Shown here: positions 25,969 to 34,310 of the stretch, one piece after another
Layout of the letters: each line of letters opens with the position of its first letter
How positions within the stretch are numbered: the first letter of the stretch is position 1
Translations under genes and position numbers: made by a program
NCBI GenBank assembly: GCA_040752355.1
Contig: JBFMHE010000001.1
Span: 124,001 to 188,000 of the forward strand
Direction of reading: 5' to 3'
Origin: Nitrospirota bacterium
GTDB taxonomy: Bacteria; Nitrospirota; Thermodesulfovibrionia; Thermodesulfovibrionales; Dissulfurispiraceae
DNA: 64,000 bases
The notes under the pieces: model-generated
What the model was told of the DNA's origin: nothing
Database searches by the model: none
What the model saw: the letters and a program-made list of their open reading frames with translations, nothing else

Positions 25969-26979
25969 CTATTCGTGGATAAGCGTCACCGCCTCCGGCG
26001 CCACTGTCGTCAGCGCTTCCGCGTGCATGAAGGTCAGGAAGTTCGGCATCTCCGCCTCGGGGCAGCATCCGGCCAGGGCCCAGCGGGCCTGCTCCTCGAG
26101 CGAAAGGAGCAGGGTCTGGCTCAAGCTCAGGTTGAACGTATAGGCGTTCCATTGCCTCGCGAGTATGCGGAGGTCGGTGCCGGCGGCGGACGCAGTAATC
26201 TTCCGCGCTTCCTCTCCGTTCGCCGCAATGAGCTCTTCCGCCCTGCTGAGGGCGTGGAGTATCTTTCTGACCGTCCCGGGACTCCGCGCAACGAGCTCCT
26301 GCCGCGAGACGACATTCCAGCTCATGACATAAAGAGCCTTGCTGTGGAACACCAGGGCTTTGTCGCCCAACTTTTCTTCGAGAACGCTGACGTGCGGTTC
26401 CCAGATGGATACGGCATCCACCTCTCCCCGAAGCAGCGCCCCGGGTATCTGATCGGCTCCTATATCGACCGTCCTGACCTCCCTGCTGCTCATCTCGTTG
26501 AAGAGCAGGAAGGAATAGAGGAAAAACTCGTTATTGGTGCCTGAGGTCACCCCGATCCTCTTCCCCCTGAGGTCTTCCGGAGCGTGGATGCCCCGGTCCT
26601 TGCGCGCGACGATCTTGGTGCTGCTGTCGGTCTCGGCAATGGTGGCGATAACCGACACCGCTGCCCCCTGCAGGACGGCGTAGACGACCGGCGTCTCCGC
26701 AGTGACGCCGAACGCCGCCGTGCCGGCGATCACCGCGGTGAGCGCCTCTTTCCCCGATGAATAGGCGGCGAGGGTGACGTTCAGCCCCTCGTCCCTGAAG
26801 TAGCCTTTCTCCGCCGCAACGTATACCGGTGCGGAGAGCGGCAAGGGCACGACCGCGAACGTTACCTGTTCCCGGGCTGCGCCGCCCGGCCTGCGGGAGC
26901 CCTGGTCGCACCCTGCAAGGAAAGCGGCGCCCAGGAGCAGAGCGGCAATGATGCGTGCTGTCCTAAGCGGCCGTCGCAT
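25969..26979 (-). CDS. Substrate-binding lipoprotein (NMT1/taurine-nitrate type)
   Basis: A 336-residue protein with a lipoprotein signal peptide (lipobox LAGC, Cys about 24) and a periplasmic binding fold of the SsuA/TauA/NMT1 group: [16 protein letters not shown], the hinge, [14 protein letters not shown], and [22 protein letters not shown]. These receptors bind small anions, sulfonates, thiamine precursors or amino-acid-like ligands; the ligand cannot be called. No permease or ATPase of a transporter is nearby. Instead it heads an operon with a histidine kinase, a CheY-like regulator and a c-di-GMP enzyme, suggesting that it serves as a sensory receptor. Confidence 0.85.
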   Translation of the reverse strand: MRRPLRTARIIAALLLGAAFLAGCDQGSRRPGGAAREQVTFAVVPLPLSAPVYVAAEKGYFRDEGLNVTLAAYSSGKEALTAVIAGTAAFGVTAETPVVYAVLQGAAVSVIATIAETDSSTKIVARKDRGIHAPEDLRGKRIGVTSGTNNEFFLYSFLLFNEMSSREVRTVDIGADQIPGALLRGEVDAVSIWEPHVSVLEEKLGDKALVFHSKALYVMSWNVVSRQELVARSPGTVRKILHALSRAEELIAANGEEARKITASAAGTDLRILARQWNAYTFNLSLSQTLLLSLEEQARWALAGCCPEAEMPNFLTFMHAEALTTVAPEAVTLIHE

Positions 26980-27072
26980 ACCTGTTCTCCCGTATCGTCG
27001 AGCCGGCCCTGACTGCCGAAGGGGAAAATAAAAGAAAGTATTACAACGAGATGAAGAGAGCGTGTTATCTTA

Positions 27073-27100
27073 ATTGTACTCCAAAATGCAGCGAATGCAA
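27073..27100 (-). promoter_or_regulatory. Putative promoter of the lipoprotein-kinase-c-di-GMP operon
   Basis: Minus strand TTGCAT (27095-27100) and TACAAT (27073-27078) with a 16-base spacer, giving a leader of about 85 bases. The intergenic region is AT-rich relative to its surroundings. Confidence 0.35.
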
Positions 27101-27165
27101 CTATGGTGAGGCGAGGGGGTGACGCGAGGGCGGCAGTACACCTGCCACTGCGAAGGGAGGGAATC

Positions 27166-27696
27166 CTACAATGCTTCGGGTCTGAGGACCGCGCAGACCT
27201 GCCTGGCGAACTCCTTGTCGAAGACGAGGACGCCGTCCTGGGTGAGCATGAGGACCGCATCGATATGATGGACAAGCCTGCCGATATTCTTGAGGCAGCC
27301 GGTAATGAGAAAGGCCTTCACCGGATCCCTGCCGAGGAGCTCGCTCAGCGTATCGTACTGCGCCTCGCTCCTTCCGAAGACCTCATCGATGATCAGGGTC
27401 GCTTCGCGATCGGACGGCAGAAGGGAAGGGAGCGCCAGTATCTCGCTCTCCTCGGCCATGATCGTCATATCGTGCTTCAGGGTGGTGATGTAGTTGATGT
27501 ACTTGTCGTAGCCTTTGGGACGGGGCTTTCCTATGTAATCGACGGGATTGCCGATGTAGTAGACGTGGTCGTTGTTCCGGAGCGCAGACAGGGTGTTGGT
27601 GATCTTCCCGACGCCCTCCTCGCCGCTCACTACCATGCTCTTGTAGCGCGTGCTGATCTCGCGGATCTCGCGGATGATGACTTCCTCGTTGCTCAT
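27166..27696 (-). CDS. Small P-loop protein of unknown function
   Basis: A protein of about 176 residues with a Walker A-like loop near residue 25 (GEEGVGKI, with Ile instead of the usual Thr/Ser) and a Walker B-like LIIDEVFG near residue 100, giving the look of a compact AAA-like or DNA-packaging-like ATPase core without later sensor motifs. I do not recognise the family. ATG 27696 and GTG 27699 are both possible starts; a TATAAT box ends about 12 bases upstream and there is no ribosome site, suggesting a leaderless transcript. The nucleotidyltransferase gene ends 56 bases upstream on the same strand. Confidence 0.6.
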   Translation of the reverse strand: MSNEEVIIREIREISTRYKSMVVSGEEGVGKITNTLSALRNNDHVYYIGNPVDYIGKPRPKGYDKYINYITTLKHDMTIMAEESEILALPSLLPSDREATLIIDEVFGRSEAQYDTLSELLGRDPVKAFLITGCLKNIGRLVHHIDAVLMLTQDGVLVFDKEFARQVCAVLRPEAL

Positions 27697-27707
27697 CACG
27701 GTACTTA

Positions 27708-27736
27708 ATTATACCAGATATGGCCGGAGCGGTTAA
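27708..27736 (-). promoter_or_regulatory. Promoter giving a near-leaderless mRNA for the P-loop gene
   Basis: TTAACC (27731-27736), 17-base spacer and a perfect TATAAT (27708-27713) on the minus strand. Transcription would begin at about 27701, two to five bases before the GTG/ATG start codons. Confidence 0.5.
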
Positions 27737-27754
27737 TCGAAGAGGGGCTCGCGG

Positions 27755-28513
27755 TTACCATGTCCGTACCAGCTGCACCGGGTCCTTGTAGCCCCAGCAC
27801 TCGATATCGATCCGGTACTGGGTCCGTGAGAGGAAGGGCCCCCGGCATATCCGCTGTCCGTCCGGGGGCGCGGAGAGCTCGTGCTCCTGGCGGTCGAGAA
27901 GCTCCCGCAAGATACGGCGCGGGATGCGGTGGCGCTCCGAGGGGTATATGAAGCCGAAGAGGATGAGATGAACGAGCAGGACCTGCCAGTGCGGCTCGAA
28001 CCGGCGGAGGAGGCGGTCCCAGTCGAGCCGTTCGGCGAGTGCCCGCAGGAGATGGGCCACGTCGGCGCCGTCGTAACGCTCGCGCTCCTTGATGAACGCC
28101 TTCTGTACGATAATCTCCTCGGCAGGGCATATCCTGACGGGTATCCCCAGTATCTCGTCATCGCCGGCAAAGGCGAACCACTCGTCGTCCACCACGCTCG
28201 TCCCGTTGCCTGAATTGAAGATCACGTCGATAAAGTAGTTTCCGAAAAAGATCTTCCCGAGCCAGTACTCCGACGTAATTTCGGTCTCGTACCCCTCGGA
28301 GGAGAAGACCTTCAGGAGGGCCTCCACCTCCCCGGGCCGGGCGAAGAGGTCGAGGTCCTTGGTATCCCGCGATATGCCGGTGTAGCTCTTCAGGGCATAG
28401 GCGCCGCCCACGAGGTAGGGGACTTTCGACTTGTTGGCCATCGTCAGCGCCTTGTAATACACCTCGCGCGCCGACGGTCCGGGGTCGTTCCTGAGATGGT
28501 CACACTCTTTCAT
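27755..28513 (-). CDS. Nucleotidyltransferase-fold protein
   Basis: A 252-residue protein with a minimal nucleotidyltransferase core: VGGAYALKSYTG followed by RDTKDLDLF, giving the G-G and D-x-D motifs, and a later third acidic strand (FIDVIF). The C-terminal half is helical and holds RICPAEEIIVQKAFIKERERYDGADV, as in the AbiEii/MNT-like and DUF6036-type families. Members modify proteins, RNA or antibiotics with nucleotides, some as toxins, but no antitoxin-like partner is adjacent. It lies 22 bases after the phosphoesterase gene, so they may be cotranscribed. Function not assigned. Confidence 0.75.
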   Translation of the reverse strand: MKECDHLRNDPGPSAREVYYKALTMANKSKVPYLVGGAYALKSYTGISRDTKDLDLFARPGEVEALLKVFSSEGYETEITSEYWLGKIFFGNYFIDVIFNSGNGTSVVDDEWFAFAGDDEILGIPVRICPAEEIIVQKAFIKERERYDGADVAHLLRALAERLDWDRLLRRFEPHWQVLLVHLILFGFIYPSERHRIPRRILRELLDRQEHELSAPPDGQRICRGPFLSRTQYRIDIECWGYKDPVQLVRTW

Positions 28514-28535
28514 GGCCGCTCCTTTTCCCTTTTCC

Positions 28536-29327
28536 TCAGGTCAGGCTCTGGCACGAGACCGAAGCACTTGACCCCGACGTGCGCTCGCCTGCCTGTACCT
28601 CGATCAATTTGAAGGGCGGCCGGTCGGGGAAGGAGCGGTGCAGCAGCGGCATCGCTACATTGTAGACCGGGATATCTCCCCGCGTGCGTCCCTCGAGACT
28701 CCCTGCGTGCGCATGGCCGTGGAACGCTGCGGTCACCTGGTACCGGTTGAGCGGCTCCTCGAAGCGGCTCGAACCGAGGAAGGGAAATATTTCGGGGTGC
28801 TCTCCCTCTACGGTCGCACGGATCGGGGAGTAGTGGAGCAGCGCGATCCGTTCCGTGGTATGCAGCTTCGCCAGCGCGGAATCGAGCCTGAGCGCATCGT
28901 CGATCGCCGCCTGGACAAAGTGCTTGATGATCTCTTCTCCCCAGGGCTGCAGCATCCTGTTGGTAAAGCCCCCGGCAAATCCCTTGACCCCCACGAACCC
29001 GATGCCGTTGAACTCGCAGGCGGTGCCGTCGAGCAGCGTCACCCCGGCGTCGCGGAGTATCGCTTCGACTTCGGCGCTCCTGCCGCTCTCGTGATCGTGA
29101 TTGCCGAGCACGGCGATGATCGGGACTTTTACGTACGAGGTGAGGTCCTTCGCCAGGACACGCGCTTCGTCCGGCATGCCGGTGTCGGTGATATCACCGC
29201 AGAGCAGGAAGATATCGGCGCTGTCGGTGACCTGGGTAAAGACCTTCTGGAGCGACCCCTGGGATGTCTTGGTGTAGTGGATGTCGGCGACTGCCGCGAT
29301 GAGTACGGTGTTTTTTACTGTCTTCAC
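28536..29327 (-). CDS. Calcineurin-like metallophosphoesterase
   Basis: A 263-residue cytoplasmic protein with the full set of metal-binding motifs: ADIHY, CGDITD, LGNHDHE, LLHYSP and HGHAHAG. Two metal ions should be bound. Relatives include phosphodiesterases acting on cyclic nucleotides, nucleotides or phospholipids; the substrate cannot be told. It is the first gene of a minus-strand pair with the nucleotidyltransferase-fold gene and divergent from the ion channel, 265 bases away. Confidence 0.88.
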   Translation of the reverse strand: MKTVKNTVLIAAVADIHYTKTSQGSLQKVFTQVTDSADIFLLCGDITDTGMPDEARVLAKDLTSYVKVPIIAVLGNHDHESGRSAEVEAILRDAGVTLLDGTACEFNGIGFVGVKGFAGGFTNRMLQPWGEEIIKHFVQAAIDDALRLDSALAKLHTTERIALLHYSPIRATVEGEHPEIFPFLGSSRFEEPLNRYQVTAAFHGHAHAGSLEGRTRGDIPVYNVAMPLLHRSFPDRPPFKLIEVQAGERTSGSSASVSCQSLT

Positions 29328-29592
29328 GGTATTGTTTCACCTCTGCCGTTGATGTCGTGATGACGGTTGTGCCGATGAGCGAGAAAGGGACAAGAGGGGC
29401 GGAATGAAGCTCGGGCGCGGTTTCTATTTCAAAATTAGCATGATATGCAGCCGCCGTCAACCGGAAAATGCCGTTGCCGGGCAGGGCGCAGCAAGACGCC
29501 TGCCGCCTCTGGATTGCGTCACCGCTCAAACAGTGCGACTATTTAGAGAGGCGGGCATGTACTGCTGCAGTAAAGAGAACGGGAGGGGCGGC

Positions 29593-30411
29593 ATGAGGGA
29601 GAACGATGAAGCGGAGCGGCAGAAGCTGGATGAGGAGCGCAACGCGGTAGTGAGCCAGCTCGAAGAGTGGCTCGAGGTCCCCATGATCGTGCTGGGGTTT
29701 CTCTGGCTCGTCCTGCTGGTCATCGACCTGCTGCGGGGATTGAGCCCCTTTCTCGCCCTGGTGAACACTATCGTATGGGCGCTCTTCATCCTCGACTTCG
29801 CGGTGGAATTCATGCTCGCTCCCCGCAAGGGAGCCTACATGAAGCGCAACTGGATCACCGCGCTGTCGCTCACCGTGCCCGCCTTGCGCATCATCCGCAT
29901 CGCACGCGCCCTGCGCGTGATGAAGCTGCTCAGAGGTGCCCGCGGGCTCAGGCTCCTGCGGTTCATCACCTCTCTCAACAGGGGCATGCGCACACTCCGG
30001 AGGACGATGGGCCGCCGGGGATTCGGCTATGTACTGCTGCTCACCCTGATCATTACCGTTACCGGCGCTGCGGGCATGTATTCCTTCGAGAAGGGCGCGC
30101 CGGCCGAGGCGGGCTTCAAGGATTACGGCACCGCCCTCTGGTGGACAGCCATGATCATGACCACCATGGGCTCCCAATACTGGCCCGCGACCCCCGAAGG
30201 CAAGATCCTCTGTCTGCTCCTCGCCGTCTACGCCTTTACGGTCTTCGGCTATGTGACCGCCATGCTGGCGACCTTCTTTGTCGGCCTGGACCGGGAGGAG
30301 GAACCGCCCCTCGAGATGCGGGAGATCGAGATGCTGCGGCAGGAGATAACCGAGCTGCGGAGCATGCTGCGGGCGCGCGCCGCACCCGGGGAGCGGCATG
30401 AAGAAGGGTGA
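29593..30411 (+). CDS. Voltage-gated-like ion channel with unusual filter
   Basis: A protein of about 272 residues; ATG 29593 follows GGGAGGGG closely, whereas earlier in-frame starts (29404, 29557) would add a Cys-rich, non-membrane stretch. It has six membrane segments: an S4-like helix (ALRIIRIARALRVMKLLRGARG, about 96-118) with Arg about every third or fourth residue, and a pore loop reading TTMGSQYWP (about 189) before the last helix, FTVFGYVTAMLATFF. The filter departs from the TVGYG of potassium channels, so ion selectivity is uncertain. A C-terminal acidic coiled coil (EMREIEMLRQEITELRSML) probably makes a tetramer. It lies alone. Confidence 0.85.
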   Translation: MRENDEAERQKLDEERNAVVSQLEEWLEVPMIVLGFLWLVLLVIDLLRGLSPFLALVNTIVWALFILDFAVEFMLAPRKGAYMKRNWITALSLTVPALRIIRIARALRVMKLLRGARGLRLLRFITSLNRGMRTLRRTMGRRGFGYVLLLTLIITVTGAAGMYSFEKGAPAEAGFKDYGTALWWTAMIMTTMGSQYWPATPEGKILCLLLAVYAFTVFGYVTAMLATFFVGLDREEEPPLEMREIEMLRQEITELRSMLRARAAPGERHEEG

Positions 30412-30458
30412 GCTCCGTCAGGGCGGCTACCGGCACTCTCTCCTGATGCTGTCGAGGC

Positions 30459-32063
30459 TCATGCCCCGGCTATCGTGAAGCCCGCTGTCGAGCTCCTCAG
30501 CGCCTCCGCTATACGGGAGAGCGCGATGATCTCGTGCGCCACCTCATCGGCCATCCGTTCCATATCCTTGGCTATCTCCGAGGTCTTCTCTATGCTCTTC
30601 GCTACCTGTTCCGAGGCAGCGGACTGCTGGTCCACGGCTGTCGCGATCTGGAGTATCTGGTCACGCACTTTTTCGACCGAACCTACGATATGGGTCAGGG
30701 AGTCCCCGACCTGCCGGATGGAGCCGGTCGCCTCGGTCACTTTCCCCGATGCATCGCCCATCGACCGGGCGGTCTGCGCCGACTCGGCCTGAACGGCCCC
30801 TATCTTGTCCGATATCTCGGCCGTCGCCTTTATGGTGCGCTCCGCCAGCCTCCTCACTTCATCGGCGACCACCGCAAAGCCCTGCCCCTGCTCGCCTGCC
30901 CTGGCCGCCTCGATCGCCGCATTCAACGCGAGGAGGTTGGTCTGGTCGGCGATATCCTTGATGACCGTCACGATGTCCCCGATCTCTCCCACGCGGTTGT
31001 TCAGCTTCTGGACCATCGAGGAGAGCTCCACGGTAGCGGTATAAACGCTGTTCGTGGTGGTCACCGCCCCCTCGGCGACCTCCTTACCCTTTGCGGCCGT
31101 CTCCATCGCCTCCGTGGAAGAATCCGACGCCACTGAAGCATTGCGCGCGATATCCGTGATGGTCTGGCTCATCTCTTCGGCTGCGGTCGCTATCTGCGAC
31201 GCCTGGAGCGACTGGTTCCGCGCTCCCTCGGTGGTCTTGTCGGTCCGCTTCTGCACCGCATCCACGGTCTGCACGACACTGTTCGCTGCCGAGATGATGC
31301 TTCCTACGGCGCCCCTGAAAGAGAGCACCATTTTGTTCAGGTTTTCTGCGAGCGTCCTTATCTCCTCCGTGCCGTTGATTTCGATAGCCGCTCTCATATC
31401 CCCGGAGGCGAGCAGCTCCACCTGCTCGTTGAGGTGGGACAGTTCCCGTTTGATGGGCCGGGCAATGAACACGAGGGCGCCGGCGACGAGCACCCCCAGG
31501 AGCGCCAGATAGACGATCAACGAGACGGTTCCCATGCGTGCCTGGACTGCTGCCGTACGCCGGTTCTCCTCTTTCATCGTTTTGCCCGCTGCTGACTTCA
31601 GCTCCCTGATCGCCGCCTGCGTCTCGCTCAATAACGGGAGCGTCTCTTCCCGGTAGACCGTCCGCGCAGCATCCAGCTTCCCTTCCTTTACGGCAAGGGT
31701 TATTTTTGCCGCCGTCGCATGCAGATGCCGGTGCGGCTCCTCGATCTTTTTAAAGGCGGTTTCGAGCTCCCTGCCGGGCGTGTAGGAGTGGTACCACTTC
31801 CCGAACTTGCATTGGGTGGGATCGAGCTGCCCGGTAAACTCCCTGCCGGACATGATGCTCTCCGCAGCGAGCGACTGAGCCCAGAGGAAATGGTCGGCGA
31901 TTCTTTCTCCCAACTGGTCGACGAGCTCGGCACTTTCATGGATATGCTGGAGCTGCGCTGCGGTCTTCCTGATGGTGAGCTGCGCGAACAGCGCGAGTAT
32001 GACCAGTACAACGGCCAAGCCCCCTATCCCGATATAGATCTTGCCTGCAATGGTCAGCTGCAT
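30459..32063 (-). CDS. Methyl-accepting chemotaxis protein with periplasmic CZB-like sensor
   Basis: A 534-residue chemoreceptor: membrane segment 1 (about 9-27), a helical periplasmic domain, membrane segment 2 (about 178-201), HAMP (about 202-255), and a signalling domain with hairpin tip [21 protein letters not shown] (about 390). The periplasmic part holds [19 protein letters not shown] and [10 protein letters not shown], the signature of a chemoreceptor zinc-binding (CZB) domain with His and Cys ligands. CZB domains are mostly cytoplasmic; here it lies between the membrane segments. A methylation-helix pattern flanks the tip. No che genes are in the window. It is transcribed alone. Confidence 0.9.
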   Translation of the reverse strand: MQLTIAGKIYIGIGGLAVVLVILALFAQLTIRKTAAQLQHIHESAELVDQLGERIADHFLWAQSLAAESIMSGREFTGQLDPTQCKFGKWYHSYTPGRELETAFKKIEEPHRHLHATAAKITLAVKEGKLDAARTVYREETLPLLSETQAAIRELKSAAGKTMKEENRRTAAVQARMGTVSLIVYLALLGVLVAGALVFIARPIKRELSHLNEQVELLASGDMRAAIEINGTEEIRTLAENLNKMVLSFRGAVGSIISAANSVVQTVDAVQKRTDKTTEGARNQSLQASQIATAAEEMSQTITDIARNASVASDSSTEAMETAAKGKEVAEGAVTTTNSVYTATVELSSMVQKLNNRVGEIGDIVTVIKDIADQTNLLALNAAIEAARAGEQGQGFAVVADEVRRLAERTIKATAEISDKIGAVQAESAQTARSMGDASGKVTEATGSIRQVGDSLTHIVGSVEKVRDQILQIATAVDQQSAASEQVAKSIEKTSEIAKDMERMADEVAHEIIALSRIAEALRSSTAGFTIAGA

Positions 32064-32296
32064 GGTTCCCTCCCCTTTGCGTGGGCCTTTGTCCGGCCCC
32101 TTACCCGGCCCTTCGTCCGGTATATCGCATTCCCCTGTCGCCTCGTGGACGGCGCCTCTTCTGTTTCCGCACCGCGGCCCGACTTGCCACGGTTCGTGGA
32201 GCGCTTTTCTATGCCGATTTAAGATGGTCTATCGGTGCGGGATAAAACAATCGGGGAGACCCTGATATCCGGCTTCGAAATACCTGAAGGGAGCGG

Positions 32297-32950
32297 TCAG
32301 GAACCGAGGGAGGTGAGGCCTTCGCGGATCGCGTACTTCGTGAGCTCCGCAATGCTGTGGAGATCGAGCTTGTCCATGAGGTGCTGGCGGTAGGTCTCTA
32401 CGGTCTTGATGCTGACCTTGAGCAGCGCCGCGATGTCCCGTGCGGTCTTCCCCTCGGCAAGAAGCTGGAGGACCTCCCGTTCGCGCGCGGTCAGCGTCGA
32501 GAACGCCGAAGGGGGGCCCTTCGCCGAAAGGTAGACGTAGTCCCTGACCATCACTCCGGTGATCCCCGGGCTCAGGTACGTGTGACCCGCGGCAACCGTA
32601 TGGATGGCATGGGCCAGCTCCTCGAATATGCAGTCCTTCAGCAGATATCCCGAGGCCCCTGCCTTGAGCATTTCGGCAACGAAGTACTTGTCGGAATGCA
32701 TGGAGAGGGCGAGGATCTTGACGCCGGGCGTTTCGGCGACGATCCGCCGCGCGGCCTCGATGCCGTTCATGTCGGGCATGGAGACATCCATGATGACGAT
32801 GTCGGGCGCTATCGTCCGTACCAGCTCCAGTGCCTTTCGCCCGTTCTCCGCCTCGGCAACAACCTCCAGGCCGGGCAGCTTGTCGAGCAGGCTCCTGAGT
32901 CCCGTGCGGACAATGGTATGGTCGTCGACGAGGATGATCCGTATCGTCAT
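32297..32950 (-). CDS. NarL/FixJ-type response regulator
   Basis: A 217-residue protein with receiver (ILVDDHTIVRTGL, DIVIMDVSMPDMNG, YLLKDCIF) and C-terminal LuxR-type helix-turn-helix (LTAREREVLQLLAEGKTARDIAALLKVSIKTVETYR). The start at 32950 (MTIRIILVDD) is preferred; a longer open frame to 33004 only translates 12-bp tandem repeats. GGAG lies near the ATG. No histidine kinase is adjacent, so it is an orphan. It lies downstream of the chemoreceptor on the same strand, 233 bases away. Confidence 0.92.
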   Translation of the reverse strand: MTIRIILVDDHTIVRTGLRSLLDKLPGLEVVAEAENGRKALELVRTIAPDIVIMDVSMPDMNGIEAARRIVAETPGVKILALSMHSDKYFVAEMLKAGASGYLLKDCIFEELAHAIHTVAAGHTYLSPGITGVMVRDYVYLSAKGPPSAFSTLTAREREVLQLLAEGKTARDIAALLKVSIKTVETYRQHLMDKLDLHSIAELTKYAIREGLTSLGS

Positions 32951-32963
32951 ATCACCACTCCAC

Positions 32964-33010
32964 CATATCTTCCGGCATATCTTCCGGCGTATATTCCGGC
33001 GCATGTCCGG
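32964..33010 (-). repeat. Four degenerate 12-bp tandem repeats upstream of the NarL-type gene
   Basis: On the plus strand the units read CATATCTTCCGG twice exactly, then CGTATATTCCGG and CGCATGTCCGG. They sit just before the response-regulator start and could be repeated operator sites or a simple slippage product. Confidence 0.8.
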
Positions 33011-33111
33011 AAACGAAGGGCGCCACGAGTGTTGCCGTCGGAGCGAATTACAAGCTTATAATAAGTATTTGTGCGATTTATGGCAAGTGATGCCCGGCTG
33101 TTTACGGGGAG

Positions 33112-33960
33112 TCATGCAGAAGGGGCGCAGAACGGGCCGGTCTCCGGACGATGCCTGAGCACGAGGGTTATGGCCCCGGCAGCACAGGCCTTGCGGCAGA
33201 GGCCGCAGCCGAAGCACTTTTCGGGGTTGATGACCGCTTTGGCGAGCCCGCTCTCATGACTGCTCCCGATCGCATCGAACTGGCAGCTAAGGGCGCAGAG
33301 CCCGCATCCCTCGCAGCGCCCGGCATCCACGGACGCGACGAACTCGGCCCGGGCCAGGGTCTCTACCTTTATGCTCCGGAGCATCCTCAGGGCCATGCAC
33401 TCCATGGCTGAGCAGTTGCATATCGCGCCGATGAAAGGGGTCACCATGGTCCAGATGGTATGGACGGCGCCCTGTTCCTCGAGCGCTTCCATGTGGCGGA
33501 CCGCCTCTTCGGACGATACCGATTCGAGCCCTTCCGACGGAGTCTTGCCGAAGTAGCCCATATCGATCGATGAGTACCAGGCCTCGGGGCCGAGGCTGAT
33601 GCCGTAGCAGCAGCGCAGCTCTTTCCGCCCCTCGGTCCAGCGGCAGGCGCAGGGCATGCGCACGATCGTCGCGGCCTTGCGGACCAGCCCGGCGATCTCC
33701 TCGACCGGCAGCACCTGGCCGAAGTGTTCGACCCTGGCCCGCTCCTCCATGGAGCGCTTCAGTGCATCGGGCAGGCGCCCTCTCTTTTTAACGAGCGCTT
33801 CGAGCCTCCCGAGCGTCACGAAGCCCTCGTTGATCGTCTGTTCGAGGAACTGCTCGATGAAGCGGCGCCTGTTCAGGTCGGCAAGGAGGTCCTGCGCATA
33901 ATTGGCGGCATTGCGGTACCATATCTGCCCCTCGCCGTGCTTTGTGCAGAATTCACACAC
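33112..33960 (-). CDS. Ferredoxin-type 4Fe-4S protein
   Basis: A 282-residue soluble protein. The C-terminal 60 residues hold two ferredoxin clusters (CEGCGLCALSC and CFGCGLCRKAC, each with the fourth Cys supplied by the other motif region). The N-terminus has CEFC, and the centre has further Cys pairs (PCACRWTEG, RCCYG, ICNCSAMEC), so additional iron-sulfur or haem-like centres are possible. Similar proteins occur in anaerobes as electron carriers for oxidoreductases and are often annotated only as 4Fe-4S binding. The reaction is unknown. It stands alone, between the orphan regulator and the structured repeat. Confidence 0.8.
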   Translation of the reverse strand: MCEFCTKHGEGQIWYRNAANYAQDLLADLNRRRFIEQFLEQTINEGFVTLGRLEALVKKRGRLPDALKRSMEERARVEHFGQVLPVEEIAGLVRKAATIVRMPCACRWTEGRKELRCCYGISLGPEAWYSSIDMGYFGKTPSEGLESVSSEEAVRHMEALEEQGAVHTIWTMVTPFIGAICNCSAMECMALRMLRSIKVETLARAEFVASVDAGRCEGCGLCALSCQFDAIGSSHESGLAKAVINPEKCFGCGLCRKACAAGAITLVLRHRPETGPFCAPSA

Positions 33961-34310
33961 GATAGAAAGCTCTCCTCCGGGGCAACTGCTCTGCCCATGA
34001 CGAAAGCGCCTGTGCGCTTCCCGTCTACTACTTTAACAGATTGCCTGCGAGTGCCGAACAAAAAAGTGCAGGGAAATAGTGTAATCCCGGAGGGGGCGAG
34101 GCGGGGCATTTGCGCTCATTCTCGACGGGCATCCAGCCCGTCTCCGAGGCGGGGCAGCCCGCTCCGCCGTCCTGGCTCCGCTCGGGCTGCCCGTGCCGCT
34201 CCAAATGCCCCGCCTCGCCCCCTCCGGGATTACGTACGTATCCGGATTTTCAATAGCGCGTGAGGGCAAAGTGATGTATTCTTTAGAAAGGTACGTACAC
34301 CGGCGCCGCC
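33961..34310. other. Gene-free spacer carrying structured repeat copy 1
   Basis: This 350-base spacer separates the divergent ferredoxin-like and UbiB-family genes. Its middle 153 bases are the palindromic structured repeat; short open frames through it (on both strands) are by-products of the GC-rich palindrome. The last 75 bases lie ahead of the UbiB start and hold the expected promoter region; no clear promoter was read. Confidence 0.7.
34081..34233. repeat. Structured palindromic repeat, copy 1
   Basis: Outer arms 34081-34112 and 34202-34233 are a 32-bp perfect inverted repeat. Inside are hairpin A (GACGGGC / GCCCGTC around ATCCA, 34124-34142) and hairpin B (GGGCAGCCCG with CGGGCTGCCC, 34152-34161 and 34183-34192, loop 21 bases). 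The core shares CGCTCATTCTCG, TCCGAGGCGGGGCAGCCCGC and CTCCGCC[G/A]TCCTGGCTCCGCT with copy 2, but the arms differ in sequence while each still pairs. It may be an RNA, a cruciform or a mobile miniature element. Confidence 0.9.
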
